Origin: Variovorax sp. CF313
Lineage (GTDB): Bacteria; Pseudomonadota; Gammaproteobacteria; Burkholderiales; Burkholderiaceae_C
Direction of reading: 5' to 3'
Assembly (NCBI RefSeq): GCF_000282635.1
Contig: NZ_AKIW01000018.1
Location: 1-64,000 of the forward strand
Length of the DNA stretch: 64,000 nucleotides
Position 1 is the stretch's first letter. The number at the start of each line of letters is the position of its first letter. The notes under the pieces are model-generated. The model searched no databases. It was not told the DNA's origin and saw nothing but the letters and a program-made list of their open reading frames with translations. Position numbers and translations under genes: made by a program. Below, piece after piece: positions 18,828 to 28,767 of the stretch.

Positions 18828-19502
18828 ATGGTCGATTCCTACGTCGCGCGCGTCCCGCCAGCCCCTGCTCCTCCTTCCGAAGGCGAGCTCTTCAAGAAGA
18901 TCCTGGGCGGCGCCTGGATGGGACTGCACCCCGACATCCGCCGGCGCTTCGACAAGAACCCCTCGCCCGGCAAGGCGCTGCATTACCTGGGCGCGCTCAG
19001 CGAGTTGCGCTGCTCGCGCTTCGGCAAGCTGCTGGGGCACCTCACGCAGCCGATGATCCAGGGCGCGCTGATCCCCTACAGCGACAGCCACTTCCCCGTG
19101 GAGATCCAGGTCTACGCCAAGCCCGGCGACCCCGCCATCTACAAGCAGCGCATCTACCGCCTGCACGGGCGCAAGCCGATCCAGTTCACCAGCTTCATGC
19201 GCGAGAGCGAGCGCGGCGAGGTGCTGGAGTACGTCGGCATGGGCCTGGGCATGAAGCTGGTGCTGAGCGTGGAGAACGGCAGCCTGCATTTCCAGAGCGA
19301 CGGCTATTTCTGGGACGTGTTCGGCTGGCGCATTCCGCTGCCGGGCCTCTTCACGCCGGGCAAGACTTTTCTCTGGCACCACAACGAGACGCCCGAGCGC
19401 TTCAACATCCGCATCGAGATCCGCCACTGGCTGATGGGCACCACCTTCACGCAGGTCGGCGTGTTCGAGGAAGTGGCCGAGCCGCAGGCGGTGGCCGCAT
19501 GA
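18828..19502 (+). CDS. DUF4166 domain-containing protein
   Basis: A 224-residue soluble protein. After a short Pro-rich start the DUF4166 domain fills residues 20-215: [43 protein letters not shown], then [16 protein letters not shown] and [21 protein letters not shown]. The function is unknown. DUF4166 is often fused to or next to NAD(P)-binding epimerase-like proteins, and the next gene, overlapping by ATGA, is exactly such a protein. A 7-bp hairpin (18795-18814) ends 13 bases before the ATG and covers part of the Shine-Dalgarno. Confidence 0.88.
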   Translation: MVDSYVARVPPAPAPPSEGELFKKILGGAWMGLHPDIRRRFDKNPSPGKALHYLGALSELRCSRFGKLLGHLTQPMIQGALIPYSDSHFPVEIQVYAKPGDPAIYKQRIYRLHGRKPIQFTSFMRESERGEVLEYVGMGLGMKLVLSVENGSLHFQSDGYFWDVFGWRIPLPGLFTPGKTFLWHHNETPERFNIRIEIRHWLMGTTFTQVGVFEEVAEPQAVAA

Positions 19503-20992
19503 CGCTCGACACGCACCTGCTGGCCCTGCAGCTCATGGCGGCCCAGGGCGTGCTGGGCGCTTTCGACACGCTCTACCACCACGAGGGCACAGAGGCGCTG
19601 CCGCGGCGCGGCACGGCGGCGCGCGAGCTGGCGATCCACGCGACGCGCTCGTCCATCTACTGCGCGCTGTTCCTCGGACTGTCGGCGTGGGCCTGGCACG
19701 GCGCGTGGGCGTGGGTGCTGCTCGCGGTGTTCGGCGTCGAGATCGTGCTCACGCTGTGGGACTTCGTGGTCGAGGACGGCAGCCGCCTGCTGCCGCCCAC
19801 CGAACGGGTCACGCACACGGTGCTGGCCATCAACGCCGGCGCGTTCATCGCGCTGCTGGCGATGAGCGCGGTCGGCTGGGCCGCGCAGCCGACCGCGATG
19901 GTGTGGCAGCCGCACGGCTGGCTCAGCGCGTTCCTGGCGTTGTGCGGCGTGGGCGTGGGTCTCTCGGGCCTGCGCGATGGCTTCGCGGCGCGCGCGCTGT
20001 TCGGGCAGCACAAGCAGGCGCAGGCGCGCGATGCCCTGGCGCCGGTGCGCTTCGGCACCAAGCCGCAGCATGTGCTGGTCACGGGCGGTACCGGCTTCAT
20101 CGGCCAGATCCTCGTGCGCCACCTGTTGGCCGACGGCCATGCGGTGACGGTCTGGACGCGCGATGCGCGCTCGGCCGCCTGGGACTTCGGCGGCGCGGTG
20201 CGCTGCGTGCAATCGCTCCACCAGGTCCCGGCGGCCGACGATGTCGACGTGGTCGTCAACCTCGCGGGCGCGCGAATCCTGGGCATGCGCTGGAGCGAAC
20301 GGCGACGCCAGCAGCTGCTCAGGAGCCGCGAAGGGCTGACGCAGCAGCTGGTGGCATGGATCGCCACGCGGCCACGCAAGCCGTGGCTGCTGCTCTCGGG
20401 CTCCGCCATCGGCTACTACGGCGTCCAGCCGCAGGGCCACGCCGCCGAACTCGCCGAAGATGCGCCGCCGCAAGAGATCTTCATGTCGCAGCTGTGCCAG
20501 CGCTGGGAGCAGGCGGCACGCGCCGCTGTCACGCACGGTGTGCACGTGGCCTGCATGCGTTTCGGCTTCGTGCTCGGCCACCAGGGCTCGCTGCCGCAGT
20601 TGCTGATGCCGGTCCGGCTCGGCATGGGCGGGCGGCTGGGCAGCGGGCGGCAATGGCTGTCGTGGGTGCATGTGCATGACCTGGTCCGCGCGATGGCGCA
20701 TGTGTGGAGCGTGGCCGAACGGGCCGCGGCCCCCGCGACTGCGCAGGCTTTCAACTTCACCGCGCCCGGTGCGCTGAGCCAGGAAGAATTCACCCGCGTC
20801 GCCGCCAGCGTGCTGCACCGCCCCTGCTGGATGCCGACTCCCGCGGCGCCCGTCAGGCTGCTGCTCGGCGAGCAGGCCGACCTGCTGCTCGAAGGCCAGC
20901 GCGTGGTGCCCGCGCAGTTGCTGCGCACCGGCTTCCAGTTCATGTTCCCCGATGCCCGCAGCGCCTTGGCGGAACTTTGCCGCCCGCGCTAG
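19499..20992 (+). CDS. TIGR01777-type NAD(P)-dependent epimerase with N-terminal membrane domain
   Basis: A 497-residue fusion. Residues 1-180 contain about four transmembrane helices with a conserved start ([23 protein letters not shown]). Residues 197-497 are the TIGR01777/YfcH epimerase domain: [12 protein letters not shown] dinucleotide loop, [19 protein letters not shown] with Ser and Tyr, MRFGFVLG, and a DUF1731 tail ([29 protein letters not shown], split). E. coli YfcH lacks the membrane part. The overlap with DUF4166 suggests the two act on one membrane-linked substrate; no substrate is known to me. Confidence 0.88.
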   Translation: MTLDTHLLALQLMAAQGVLGAFDTLYHHEGTEALPRRGTAARELAIHATRSSIYCALFLGLSAWAWHGAWAWVLLAVFGVEIVLTLWDFVVEDGSRLLPPTERVTHTVLAINAGAFIALLAMSAVGWAAQPTAMVWQPHGWLSAFLALCGVGVGLSGLRDGFAARALFGQHKQAQARDALAPVRFGTKPQHVLVTGGTGFIGQILVRHLLADGHAVTVWTRDARSAAWDFGGAVRCVQSLHQVPAADDVDVVVNLAGARILGMRWSERRRQQLLRSREGLTQQLVAWIATRPRKPWLLLSGSAIGYYGVQPQGHAAELAEDAPPQEIFMSQLCQRWEQAARAAVTHGVHVACMRFGFVLGHQGSLPQLLMPVRLGMGGRLGSGRQWLSWVHVHDLVRAMAHVWSVAERAAAPATAQAFNFTAPGALSQEEFTRVAASVLHRPCWMPTPAAPVRLLLGEQADLLLEGQRVVPAQLLRTGFQFMFPDARSALAELCRPR

Positions 20993-21002
20993 AAGCCCGT
21001 CC

Positions 21003-23132
21003 GTGCCTCCCAAGAAAGCCCCGTCCCCTGCAGCTTCCGCGAGTGCCGCCGCGCCGGTGCCCGCAGGCCCGCCCGGCAGCGGCCTGAGCCAGGTGCAGCG
21101 CGCCTTGCGCAAGCTGGGCCTCGTGCGCGACATCGACTTCGCGCTCTACCTGCCGATGCGCTACGAGGACGAGACGCGCATCGTGCGCCTGGCCGACACG
21201 CGCGACGGCGACATGGCGCAGGTCGAAGGCGTGATCACCGAATGCGAGGTGGTGTACCGCCCGCGCCGCCAGCTGCTGGCGACCATCGACGACGGCAGCG
21301 ACACCTGCCAGCTGCGCTTCTTCAACTTCTATCCCTCGCAGCAGAAGCAGCTGGCGGTCGGCGCGCGGGTGCGGGTGCGCGGCGAGGTGCGCGGCGGCTT
21401 CGTGGGGCGGCAGATGATGCATCCGAGCGTGAAGGCGGCCGGCACCGCATTGCCGAATGCGCTCACGCCGGTCTACTCCACCGTGGCCGGGCTCGCGCAG
21501 CCGGTGCTGCGGCGCGAGGTGCGTTCGGGCCTGGCGCGCGCGGTGCTCGACGAGACCATTCCGGTGCAGATCGGTCTGCGCGGCGCGTGGGATTTGCGCA
21601 GCGCACTGAGCTTCCTGCACTACCCGACGCCCGACGTGTCGATTGCCGCGCTCGAAGACCACAGCCACCCGGCATGGCAGCGCATCAAGGCTGAGGAACT
21701 GCTGGCGCAGCAGCTGTCGCAACTGCAGGCCCGGCTGGAGCGCGCGGCCCAGCGTGCGCCGGTGCTGCCTGCGCCGGCCGAGCCGGTCGCCACTTCGCTG
21801 CATGCGCAGCTGCTCGCAGTGCTGCCCTTCGGCCTGACCGGTGCGCAGCAGCGCGTGGGCGAGGAGATCACGGCCGACCTGCACCGCCAGATCCCGATGC
21901 ACCGCCTGCTGCAGGGCGACGTGGGCTCGGGCAAGACCGTGGTGGCGGCGCTGGCGGCGGCGCGCTGCATCGACGCGGGTTTCCAGTGCGCGCTGATGGC
22001 GCCCACCGAGATCCTCGCGGCCCAACACTTCGGCAAGCTGGTCGGCTGGCTCGATCCGCTGCTCGCTGCGCGCGGCCTGCGCGTGGCGTGGCTCACGGGC
22101 AGCCAGAAGAAGAAGGAGCGCGACGAGATGTCGGCGGCGGTGGAGAGCGGCCAGGCCGCGTTGGTCATCGGCACGCACGCGGTCATTTCCGAGAAGGTTC
22201 GCTTCAAGAATCTCGCACTGGCCATCATCGACGAGCAGCACCGCTTCGGCGTGGCTCAGCGTCTTGCGTTGCGCGGCAAGGCCGTCGGGCACCTGGAGCC
22301 GCATCTGCTGATGATGAGCGCCACGCCGATCCCGCGCACGCTCGCGATGAGCTACTACGCCGACCTCGACGTCTCCACGCTCGACGAGCTGCCGCCGGGC
22401 CGCACGCCCATCGTCACCAAGCTGGTGGCCGACCATCGGCGCGACGAGGTCATCGACCGCATCCACGCGCAGATCGCGCAGGGCCGGCAGGTGTACTGGG
22501 TGTGCCCGCTGATCGAGGAGAGCGAGGCGGTCGACCTGCGCAACGCGACCGAAACGCGCGACGAGCTGGCCGACACGCTCGGCGAGCCCATCCAGGTCGG
22601 CCTGCTGCATTCGCGCATGCCCACGGCCGAGAAGCAGGCGGTGATGGCCGCATTCACCGCCAACGAGATCCAGGTGCTGGTGAGCACGACCGTGATCGAA
22701 GTGGGCGTCGACGTGCCCAACGCCTCGCTGATGGTGATCGAGCATGCCGAGCGTTTCGGCCTCTCGCAGCTGCACCAGCTGCGCGGCCGCGTGGGACGCG
22801 GTGCGGCGGCCTCGGCCTGCGTGCTGCTCTATGCGCCGGGCGACAGCGGCCGTGTTGGCGAAGCGGCGCGCGCGCGGCTCAAGGCAATGGCCGAGACCGG
22901 CGACGGCTTCGAGATCGCGCGGCGCGACCTGGAGATTCGCGGTCCCGGCGAGTTCCTGGGCGCGCGGCAGTCGGGCGCACCGCTGCTGCGTTTTGCCGAC
23001 CTGACGACCGATACGCTGCTGCTCGACTGGGCCCGTGAACTCGCGCCGGTCATGCTGCGGAAGCACCCTGACCTGGCCCAGCGCCACATCGACCGCTGGC
23101 TCGGCACCAAGGCCGAGTACCTGAAAGCCTGA
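21003..23132 (+). CDS. recG: ATP-dependent DNA helicase RecG
   Basis: A 709-residue helicase that reverses stalled forks and branch-migrates Holliday junctions. The wedge/OB domain occupies about 30-200, Walker A GDVGSGKT is near 306, the DEQH box near 409, then MSATPIPRT, and the late LHQLRGRVGRG and GDGFEIARRDLEIRGPGEFLG motifs. The GTG at 21003 (10 bases after the upstream stop) is preferred because it gives a PPKK start; an ATG at 20952 would overlap the previous gene by 41 bases. In Pseudomonas recG follows oxyR; here the OxyR gene is 19 kb downstream. Confidence 0.95.
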   Translation: MPPKKAPSPAASASAAAPVPAGPPGSGLSQVQRALRKLGLVRDIDFALYLPMRYEDETRIVRLADTRDGDMAQVEGVITECEVVYRPRRQLLATIDDGSDTCQLRFFNFYPSQQKQLAVGARVRVRGEVRGGFVGRQMMHPSVKAAGTALPNALTPVYSTVAGLAQPVLRREVRSGLARAVLDETIPVQIGLRGAWDLRSALSFLHYPTPDVSIAALEDHSHPAWQRIKAEELLAQQLSQLQARLERAAQRAPVLPAPAEPVATSLHAQLLAVLPFGLTGAQQRVGEEITADLHRQIPMHRLLQGDVGSGKTVVAALAAARCIDAGFQCALMAPTEILAAQHFGKLVGWLDPLLAARGLRVAWLTGSQKKKERDEMSAAVESGQAALVIGTHAVISEKVRFKNLALAIIDEQHRFGVAQRLALRGKAVGHLEPHLLMMSATPIPRTLAMSYYADLDVSTLDELPPGRTPIVTKLVADHRRDEVIDRIHAQIAQGRQVYWVCPLIEESEAVDLRNATETRDELADTLGEPIQVGLLHSRMPTAEKQAVMAAFTANEIQVLVSTTVIEVGVDVPNASLMVIEHAERFGLSQLHQLRGRVGRGAAASACVLLYAPGDSGRVGEAARARLKAMAETGDGFEIARRDLEIRGPGEFLGARQSGAPLLRFADLTTDTLLLDWARELAPVMLRKHPDLAQRHIDRWLGTKAEYLKA

Positions 23133-23151
23133 TTCCGGGACCGCAACGCAA

Positions 23152-24057
23152 ATGAACCTTCGATTCGTGGAAGCCTTCCACTGGGCGGTGGCGCTCAAGA
23201 GCATCACGCGCGCCTCCGAGAAGCTGCACCTGACCCAGTCGGCCCTGTCCAGCCGCATCGCCGCGCTTGAGCGCGAACTCGGCGTGCTGCTGCTCGACCG
23301 GCGCGACAAGCAGTTCCGCCTGACCGTGGCGGGGCAGCGCTTCCATGCCTTCGCGCAGAAGCTGCTCGAGATGCAGATGCACATCAAGGCCGAGATGGGC
23401 TCGGGCGCGGCGCGCGAGACGGTGCTGCGCGTCGGCGCCATCGAGTCGGTGGTGCACAGCTGGCTCACCGGCTGGCTCAAGCACATGCAGGCCACCCACC
23501 CGGACTTTGAGCTCGAACTCACGGTCGAAACCACGCCGGTGCTGGTCGACCAGCTGCAGCGCGGCAAGCAGGACCTGGTGTTCGCCGCGCTGCCCGCCGC
23601 CGGCGACGGCGTGCGCACGCGCGCCGTGCCGCCGATGCCCATGTGCTTCGTCGGCCACCGCGAGCTGCACCTGAAACGGCGCTACCGCCTGGCCGACCTG
23701 CTGTCGCTCGACCTGCTGACCTTCCAGCGCGGCTCTCAGCCGCACGTGGCGCTGCTCGAGCTGTTCCGCGAGGCCGGCAGCCCGCCGCCGCGCGTGCACG
23801 CGATCTCTTCGATCTCGGCCATGGCCCAGCTGGTCGAGGCGGGCTTCGGCGTCGCCACGCTGCCGCGCGCGGTGGTCGAGCCGCTGGCGCGGCGCCTGCC
23901 GCTGCGCGTGCTGCCGTGCGAAGACACGCTGGAGCCGCTGCCCATTTACGCGAGCTACCGCGACGACCCGTCGTCGCCGCTGCCGGAGGCCGCGCTCGGC
24001 TCCGCCGTGGTGCATGCCTCGCACCGCCAGGGGTCATCGAAAAAATCGATGAGCTGA
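23152..24057 (+). CDS. LysR-family transcriptional regulator
   Basis: A 301-residue regulator. Residues 1-60 are the LysR helix-turn-helix ([29 protein letters not shown], then [16 protein letters not shown]), and 90-295 are the substrate-binding-like sensor domain. It begins 19 bases after recG and is followed by the DUF1445, MFS and pxp genes in the same direction, so it probably controls 5-oxoproline/D-glutamate use. That role is inferred from position. Confidence 0.9.
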   Translation: MNLRFVEAFHWAVALKSITRASEKLHLTQSALSSRIAALERELGVLLLDRRDKQFRLTVAGQRFHAFAQKLLEMQMHIKAEMGSGAARETVLRVGAIESVVHSWLTGWLKHMQATHPDFELELTVETTPVLVDQLQRGKQDLVFAALPAAGDGVRTRAVPPMPMCFVGHRELHLKRRYRLADLLSLDLLTFQRGSQPHVALLELFREAGSPPPRVHAISSISAMAQLVEAGFGVATLPRAVVEPLARRLPLRVLPCEDTLEPLPIYASYRDDPSSPLPEAALGSAVVHASHRQGSSKKSMS

Positions 24058-24146
24058 GCGAGAAACTTTGCGTTGGCGTTCGTGAGCGCGCATTCCCACA
24101 ATCCGGCGCATCACAACACAGCGATGCATTGCGCATCGGGAACGCC

Positions 24147-24962
24147 ATGTCGAGCCGCCATTCCTTCGAACAACAACCCGGTCCCTCGAGCAGCGCGCTG
24201 GCCGTGCGCCTTGCCGCCCGCAGCGGCGCGCTGAACACGCACACCAGCGGCCTCGCCAGCGCCCACGCGCAGGGCAACCTGGTGATCCTGCCGAAGTCGC
24301 ATGCCGGCGACTTCCTGCGCTTCTGCCAGGCCAACCCCAAGCCCTGTCCGCTGTTGGGCGTGTCCGAGGCCGGTGACCCGGCGCTGCCGGTGCTCGGCGA
24401 GGACATCGACATCCGCACCGACCTGCCGCGCTACCGCGTCTGGCGCGAAGGCGAACTGGTCGACGAGCCTACCGACGTTCGGGCGCTCTGGCGCGACGAC
24501 CTGGTGAGCTTCGTGATCGGCTGCTCCTTCACCTTCGAGCATGCGCTGATGGCCGAGGGCATCGCGCTGCGCCACGTCGCGCAGGGCCGCAACGTGGCGA
24601 TGTACCGCACCTCGATCGAGACCGTGCCGGCGGATCCGTTCCGCGGGCCGATGGTGGTGTCGATGCGACCGCTGCGCGCGGCCGACGCTATCCGCGCGGT
24701 GCAGATCACCTCGCGCTTTCCGGCCGTGCACGGCGCGCCGGTGCACATCGGCGATCCGGCGCTGATCGGCATCCGCGCCATCGGCGTGCCGGACTACGGC
24801 GATGCCGTGGAGGTGATGCCCGACGAGCTCCCCGTGTTCTGGGCCTGCGGCGTGACGCCCCAGGCCGTGCTGGCGGCCGCGCGGCTGCCGTTCGCGATCA
24901 CCCATGCACCGGGCGCGATGCTCGTTACCGACCTGCTGCACCACCGCCTGGCGGCCTTCTAG
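24147..24962 (+). CDS. DUF1445 family hydro-lyase (D-glutamate cyclase-like)
   Basis: A 271-residue protein of the YcsI/DUF1445 family. Landmarks are [46 protein letters not shown], the [14 protein letters not shown]ys segment and FWACGVTPQ (each split here to short parts). The mammalian homologue DGLUCY turns D-glutamate into 5-oxo-D-proline and water. The downstream pxpA and pxpBC genes act on 5-oxoproline, which fits the same chemistry. The bacterial reaction is not proved by sequence. The ATG at 24147 lies 89 bases after the LysR gene. Confidence 0.85.
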   Translation: MSSRHSFEQQPGPSSSALAVRLAARSGALNTHTSGLASAHAQGNLVILPKSHAGDFLRFCQANPKPCPLLGVSEAGDPALPVLGEDIDIRTDLPRYRVWREGELVDEPTDVRALWRDDLVSFVIGCSFTFEHALMAEGIALRHVAQGRNVAMYRTSIETVPADPFRGPMVVSMRPLRAADAIRAVQITSRFPAVHGAPVHIGDPALIGIRAIGVPDYGDAVEVMPDELPVFWACGVTPQAVLAAARLPFAITHAPGAMLVTDLLHHRLAAF

Positions 24963-25002
24963 GCTGCCCTTTTTTTCACCCGAGACCCAGGAGACCACGA
25001 CC

Positions 25003-26295
25003 ATGAAGAGCACCCTCGATGCAGCCCCCGCGGCCGGCGATGCGCCTGCCGGCGAGAACTGGCTGCGCACGCTCAATCCCAACGAGAAGCGCACGCTCGC
25101 CGCGTCTTTCAGCGGCTACGCGGTCGACGCGTTCGACTACTACACGCTGCCGCTGGTCACGCCGATCCTGCTGTCGCTGTGGGGCATGAGCAAGACCGAG
25201 GTCGGCCTGATCGGCACCGCCACGCTGGTCGCCTCGGCCATCGGCGGCTGGGTGGCGGGCATCCTGGCCGACATGTATGGCCGCGTGCGCATCCTGCAGC
25301 TGACGATCCTGGTGTTCGCGATCTTCACCTTCGCCTGCGGCCTGTCGCGCACGCCCGAGGAACTGCTGATCGCCCGCACGCTGCAGGGCCTGGGCTTCGG
25401 CGGCGAATGGGCGGTGGGCTCGGTGCTCATCGCCGAGATGATCCGGCCGGCCTACCGCGGCAAGGCCGTGGGGCTGGTGCAGAGCAGCTGGGCCATCGGC
25501 TGGGGAGCGGCGGTGCTGGTGTCGATGGCGCTGTTCTCGTTCCTGCCTGCGGAGATCTCGTGGCGTGCGATGTTCCTGCTGGGCCTGCTGCCGGCGCTGC
25601 TGATCGTCTTCATCCGCCGCTCGATCCGCGACCCGGAAATCTACGTGCAAAGCCGAGCTGCCGTGGCGCGCGGCGAACGCAGCGGCAATTTCCTCGCGAT
25701 CTTCAAGCCCGGCATGCTCGGCACCACGGTGCTCGCGAGCCTGCTGTTCACCGGCATGCAGGGCGGCTACTACGCCATCGGCGTCTGGCTGCCGACCTTC
25801 CTGAAGAACGAGCGCCATCTCACCGTGCTGGGCTCGGGCGGCTACCAGTTCATGTTCATCGTGGGCGCCTTCATCGGCTACCTGTGCGGTGCCTACCTGT
25901 CGGACCGCCTTGGCCGGCGCCGCGCCTTCATCCTGTTCGCCGTCGGCGCCGGTTCGCTGGTCTATGCCTACACGCTGCTGCCCATTACGGACGGCCTGAT
26001 GCTGCTGCTGGGTTTTCCGCTGGGCTTCTTCATGTCGGGCATCTTCAGCGGCGCGGGTGCCTTCCTGGCCGAGCTGTTTCCCAACGAGCTGCGCGGTTCG
26101 GGGCAGGGCTTTTGCTACAACTTCGGACGCGGCATCGGCGCCACCTTCCCCGCGTTGGTCGGCGTGCTGAGCGACCGCATGCACCTGCCGCTGGGTACCG
26201 CCATCGGCGTGTGCGCGGCCATCGCCTACGCCATGGTGGTCCTGGTGGCCCTGTGCCTGCCCGAGACGCGCGGGCGCGATCTGCGCCAAAACTGA
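25003..26295 (+). CDS. MFS transporter (organic acid/sugar acid type)
   Basis: A 430-residue major facilitator with about 12 transmembrane helices. The loop 2-3 signature GILADMYGRVR, the second-half equivalent YLSDRLGRRRA and the early acidic SGYAVDAFDYY segment are typical of the sialate/aromatic-acid/carboxylate symporters. It is 40 bases downstream of the DUF1445 gene and 99 bases upstream of pxpA, so a substrate such as D-glutamate, 5-oxoproline or a related lactam acid is likely. Confidence 0.88.
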   Translation: MKSTLDAAPAAGDAPAGENWLRTLNPNEKRTLAASFSGYAVDAFDYYTLPLVTPILLSLWGMSKTEVGLIGTATLVASAIGGWVAGILADMYGRVRILQLTILVFAIFTFACGLSRTPEELLIARTLQGLGFGGEWAVGSVLIAEMIRPAYRGKAVGLVQSSWAIGWGAAVLVSMALFSFLPAEISWRAMFLLGLLPALLIVFIRRSIRDPEIYVQSRAAVARGERSGNFLAIFKPGMLGTTVLASLLFTGMQGGYYAIGVWLPTFLKNERHLTVLGSGGYQFMFIVGAFIGYLCGAYLSDRLGRRRAFILFAVGAGSLVYAYTLLPITDGLMLLLGFPLGFFMSGIFSGAGAFLAELFPNELRGSGQGFCYNFGRGIGATFPALVGVLSDRMHLPLGTAIGVCAAIAYAMVVLVALCLPETRGRDLRQN

Positions 26296-26394
26296 TCCGG
26301 CGCATTCCCTCTTCGTTCGCGTGACCGCCTGCCCCCGGCAGGCAGGCCGCCTGCATTGAACCGAGAGCGCGCATCACCGCGCGCCGGGACGAAC

Positions 26395-27162
26395 ATGAAC
26401 ATCGACTTGAACAGCGACCTCGGCGAGAGCCTGGGCGTATGGCGCATGGGCGACGACGCCGCCATGCTTTCTCTCGTGAGCAGCGCCAACGTGGCCTGCG
26501 GCTTCCATGCGGGCGACCCGGCCGGCATTTTGCGCACCCTGCGCCAGGCGAAGGAGCGCGGCGTTGCCGTCGGCGCCCACGTGGCCTACCGCGACCTCGT
26601 AGGCTTCGGGCGCCGCAACATGGACGTCGACAGCGCCGACCTGCGCGCCGACGTCATCTACCAGATCGGCGCGCTCAAAGGCCTTGCCGCCGCTGCCGGC
26701 ACCACAGTGCGCTACGTGAAGCCGCATGGCGCGCTCTACAACACCATCGCCCACGACGAGCGCCAGGCGCGCGACGTGATCGCTGCCATCCGCGAGGTCG
26801 ATCCCGGCCTGTGCCTGGTGGCGCTGGCGGGCTCGCCGCTGCTGGGCTGGGCGCGCGGCGAAGGCCTGCGTGCCGTGGCCGAAGCCTTTGCCGACCGCGC
26901 CTACACGTCGCAGGGCACGCTGGTGTCGCGCCGCGAACCCGGCGCGGTGCTGCACGACGCCGACGAAGTGGCCGCGCGCATGCTGCGGCTGGCCACCGAC
27001 GGCGTGGTCACGGCCATCGACGGCAGCACGGTGCGCATCGAGGCCGAGTCGGTCTGCGTGCACGGCGACAGCCCGGGCGCGGTCGAGATGGCGCGCCAGG
27101 TGCGCGCGCGGCTCGAACAGGCAGGCGTGACGATCCGCTCCTTCGTGGATTCAGCCGCATGA
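26395..27162 (+). CDS. pxpA: 5-oxoprolinase subunit PxpA (LamB/YcsF)
   Basis: A 255-residue protein of the LamB/YcsF family, the ring-opening partner of the ATP-dependent prokaryotic 5-oxoprolinase PxpABC. The family motifs are all there: DLNSDLGES at 4-12, [13 protein letters not shown] at 31-43, [13 protein letters not shown] near 65 and VKPHGALYN near 110. Its stop overlaps the next start by ATGA, so expression with the PxpB-PxpC fusion is coupled. Confidence 0.95.
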   Translation: MNIDLNSDLGESLGVWRMGDDAAMLSLVSSANVACGFHAGDPAGILRTLRQAKERGVAVGAHVAYRDLVGFGRRNMDVDSADLRADVIYQIGALKGLAAAAGTTVRYVKPHGALYNTIAHDERQARDVIAAIREVDPGLCLVALAGSPLLGWARGEGLRAVAEAFADRAYTSQGTLVSRREPGAVLHDADEVAARMLRLATDGVVTAIDGSTVRIEAESVCVHGDSPGAVEMARQVRARLEQAGVTIRSFVDSAA

Positions 27163-28757
27163 CGATGCGCTTCCTGCCGGTCAACCTGAATGCGGTGCTG
27201 GTCGAGCTCGACGACCTGCCGCAGACCCTCGCGCTGCTGGCCTCGTTGCGCGCCGAACCCATCGCGGGCATCGAAGAATTGGTTCCTGCCGCGCGCACGC
27301 TGCTGATCACTTTCCGCCCGGCTGCGATTGCGGCCGATGAACTCGTGCGGCAGGTCGGCGGGCGCAGCCTCGACGCGCGCGAGACGCGCATCGACAAGCG
27401 CATCGAGATTCCCGTGCGCTACGACGGCGAAGACCTGGCCGAGGTGGCGGACCTGCTCGGCATCACGCCCGAAGAAGTGGTGTGCCGCCACACCGGCAGC
27501 GACTACACCGTCGCCTTCACCGGCTTCGCGCCGGGCTTCGCTTATCTCTCGGGCGGGCATCCGAGCCTGAACGTGCCGCGCCGCACGGTGCCGCGCACGC
27601 GCATTCCGGCGGGCGCGGTCGGCCTTGCGGGCAGCTTCAGCGGCGTCTACCCGCAGGCCAGCCCCGGCGGCTGGCAGATCATCGGCATCACCGATGCGCC
27701 GATGTGGGACCTGGCGCGCGAGACGCCGGCGCTGCTGCAGCCCGGCGACACGGTGCGCTTCGTGGATGTCACCGGATTGCCGCAGGCTGTGCCTGTGGCC
27801 GCGGCGTCCGCGCCTTCGCCACCCGCTGCTATGGAAGGCGGCTGCGCCTTCGAGATTCGCGCTGCGGGGCTGCAGGCGCTGCTGCAGGACGGCGGCCGGC
27901 ACGGCCAGGCCGGTCAGGGCGTGTCGGCCTCCGGTGCGATGGATCAGCGCTCGCTGCAGGCGGCCAACCGGCTGGTCGGCAACGCATCGGACATGGCCTG
28001 CGTGGAGATCGCCTATGGCGGCTTCCAGCTTGCATGCCGTGGCGACGCGGTGGTCGCCATCACCGGCGCGGACGGCCCCGTCACGCTGACCCGCGCCGAT
28101 GGCGCGAAGTGGCCGCTGCCGCGCTACCAGCCCATCGCGCTGGCCGATGGCGACGTGCTGGCGCTGGGCGAGCCGCAGGCCGGCATCCGCAGCTACATCG
28201 CCGTGCGCGGCGGCTTCGACATCGCGCCCGTGCTCGGCAGTCTCTCGACCGACACGCTGGCCCGCGTCGGCCCGCCAGCCATTGCCACGGGCGACGTGCT
28301 GCCCGTGCGCACGGTGGCCACCGGCGCCGTGGTCGGTGCGCCCGAAACGCCGCCGGCGGACCTGCCCACCGTGCAGGAAGAAGTCGTGCTCGACATCGTG
28401 TTCGGCCCGCGCACCGACTGGTTCACGCCCGATGCGGTCGAGCTTCTGTGCAGCCAGCGGTGGGCGGTCACGCCGCAATCGAACCGCGTCGGCATCCGGC
28501 TCGCGGGCGAGGTGCCGCTGGCACGCGCCAATCACGCAGAGCTGCCCAGCGAGGGCACGGCGCGCGGCTCGATCCAGGTGCCGCCCAGCGGCCAGCCCGT
28601 GCTGTTCCTGGCCGACCATCCGCTGACCGGCGGCTATCCCGTGATCGCCTCCGTCGCCACCCATCACCTGGACCGCGCGGGGCAGATCCCCGTGAATGCG
28701 CGCGTCCGCTTCAAGCCGATGGCCGACGCCGGCTTTGTTGAAACCCTTGCACCGTGA
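27159..28757 (+). CDS. PxpB-PxpC fusion (5-oxoprolinase subunits B and C; carboxyltransferase-like)
   Basis: A 532-residue fusion. Residues 1-210 are the AHS1/PxpB domain ([16 protein letters not shown] and [30 protein letters not shown], each part of that family). Residues 225-532 are the AHS2/PxpC domain ([26 protein letters not shown] in parts, then SNRVGIRL and [15 protein letters not shown]). In E. coli these are separate PxpB and PxpC; the same two domains form the carboxyltransferase part of urea carboxylase. The gene lies between pxpA and a biotin carboxylase/carrier gene. Confidence 0.93.
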   Translation: MTMRFLPVNLNAVLVELDDLPQTLALLASLRAEPIAGIEELVPAARTLLITFRPAAIAADELVRQVGGRSLDARETRIDKRIEIPVRYDGEDLAEVADLLGITPEEVVCRHTGSDYTVAFTGFAPGFAYLSGGHPSLNVPRRTVPRTRIPAGAVGLAGSFSGVYPQASPGGWQIIGITDAPMWDLARETPALLQPGDTVRFVDVTGLPQAVPVAAASAPSPPAAMEGGCAFEIRAAGLQALLQDGGRHGQAGQGVSASGAMDQRSLQAANRLVGNASDMACVEIAYGGFQLACRGDAVVAITGADGPVTLTRADGAKWPLPRYQPIALADGDVLALGEPQAGIRSYIAVRGGFDIAPVLGSLSTDTLARVGPPAIATGDVLPVRTVATGAVVGAPETPPADLPTVQEEVVLDIVFGPRTDWFTPDAVELLCSQRWAVTPQSNRVGIRLAGEVPLARANHAELPSEGTARGSIQVPPSGQPVLFLADHPLTGGYPVIASVATHHLDRAGQIPVNARVRFKPMADAGFVETLAP

Positions 28758-28767
28758 GAGCCTCCCG

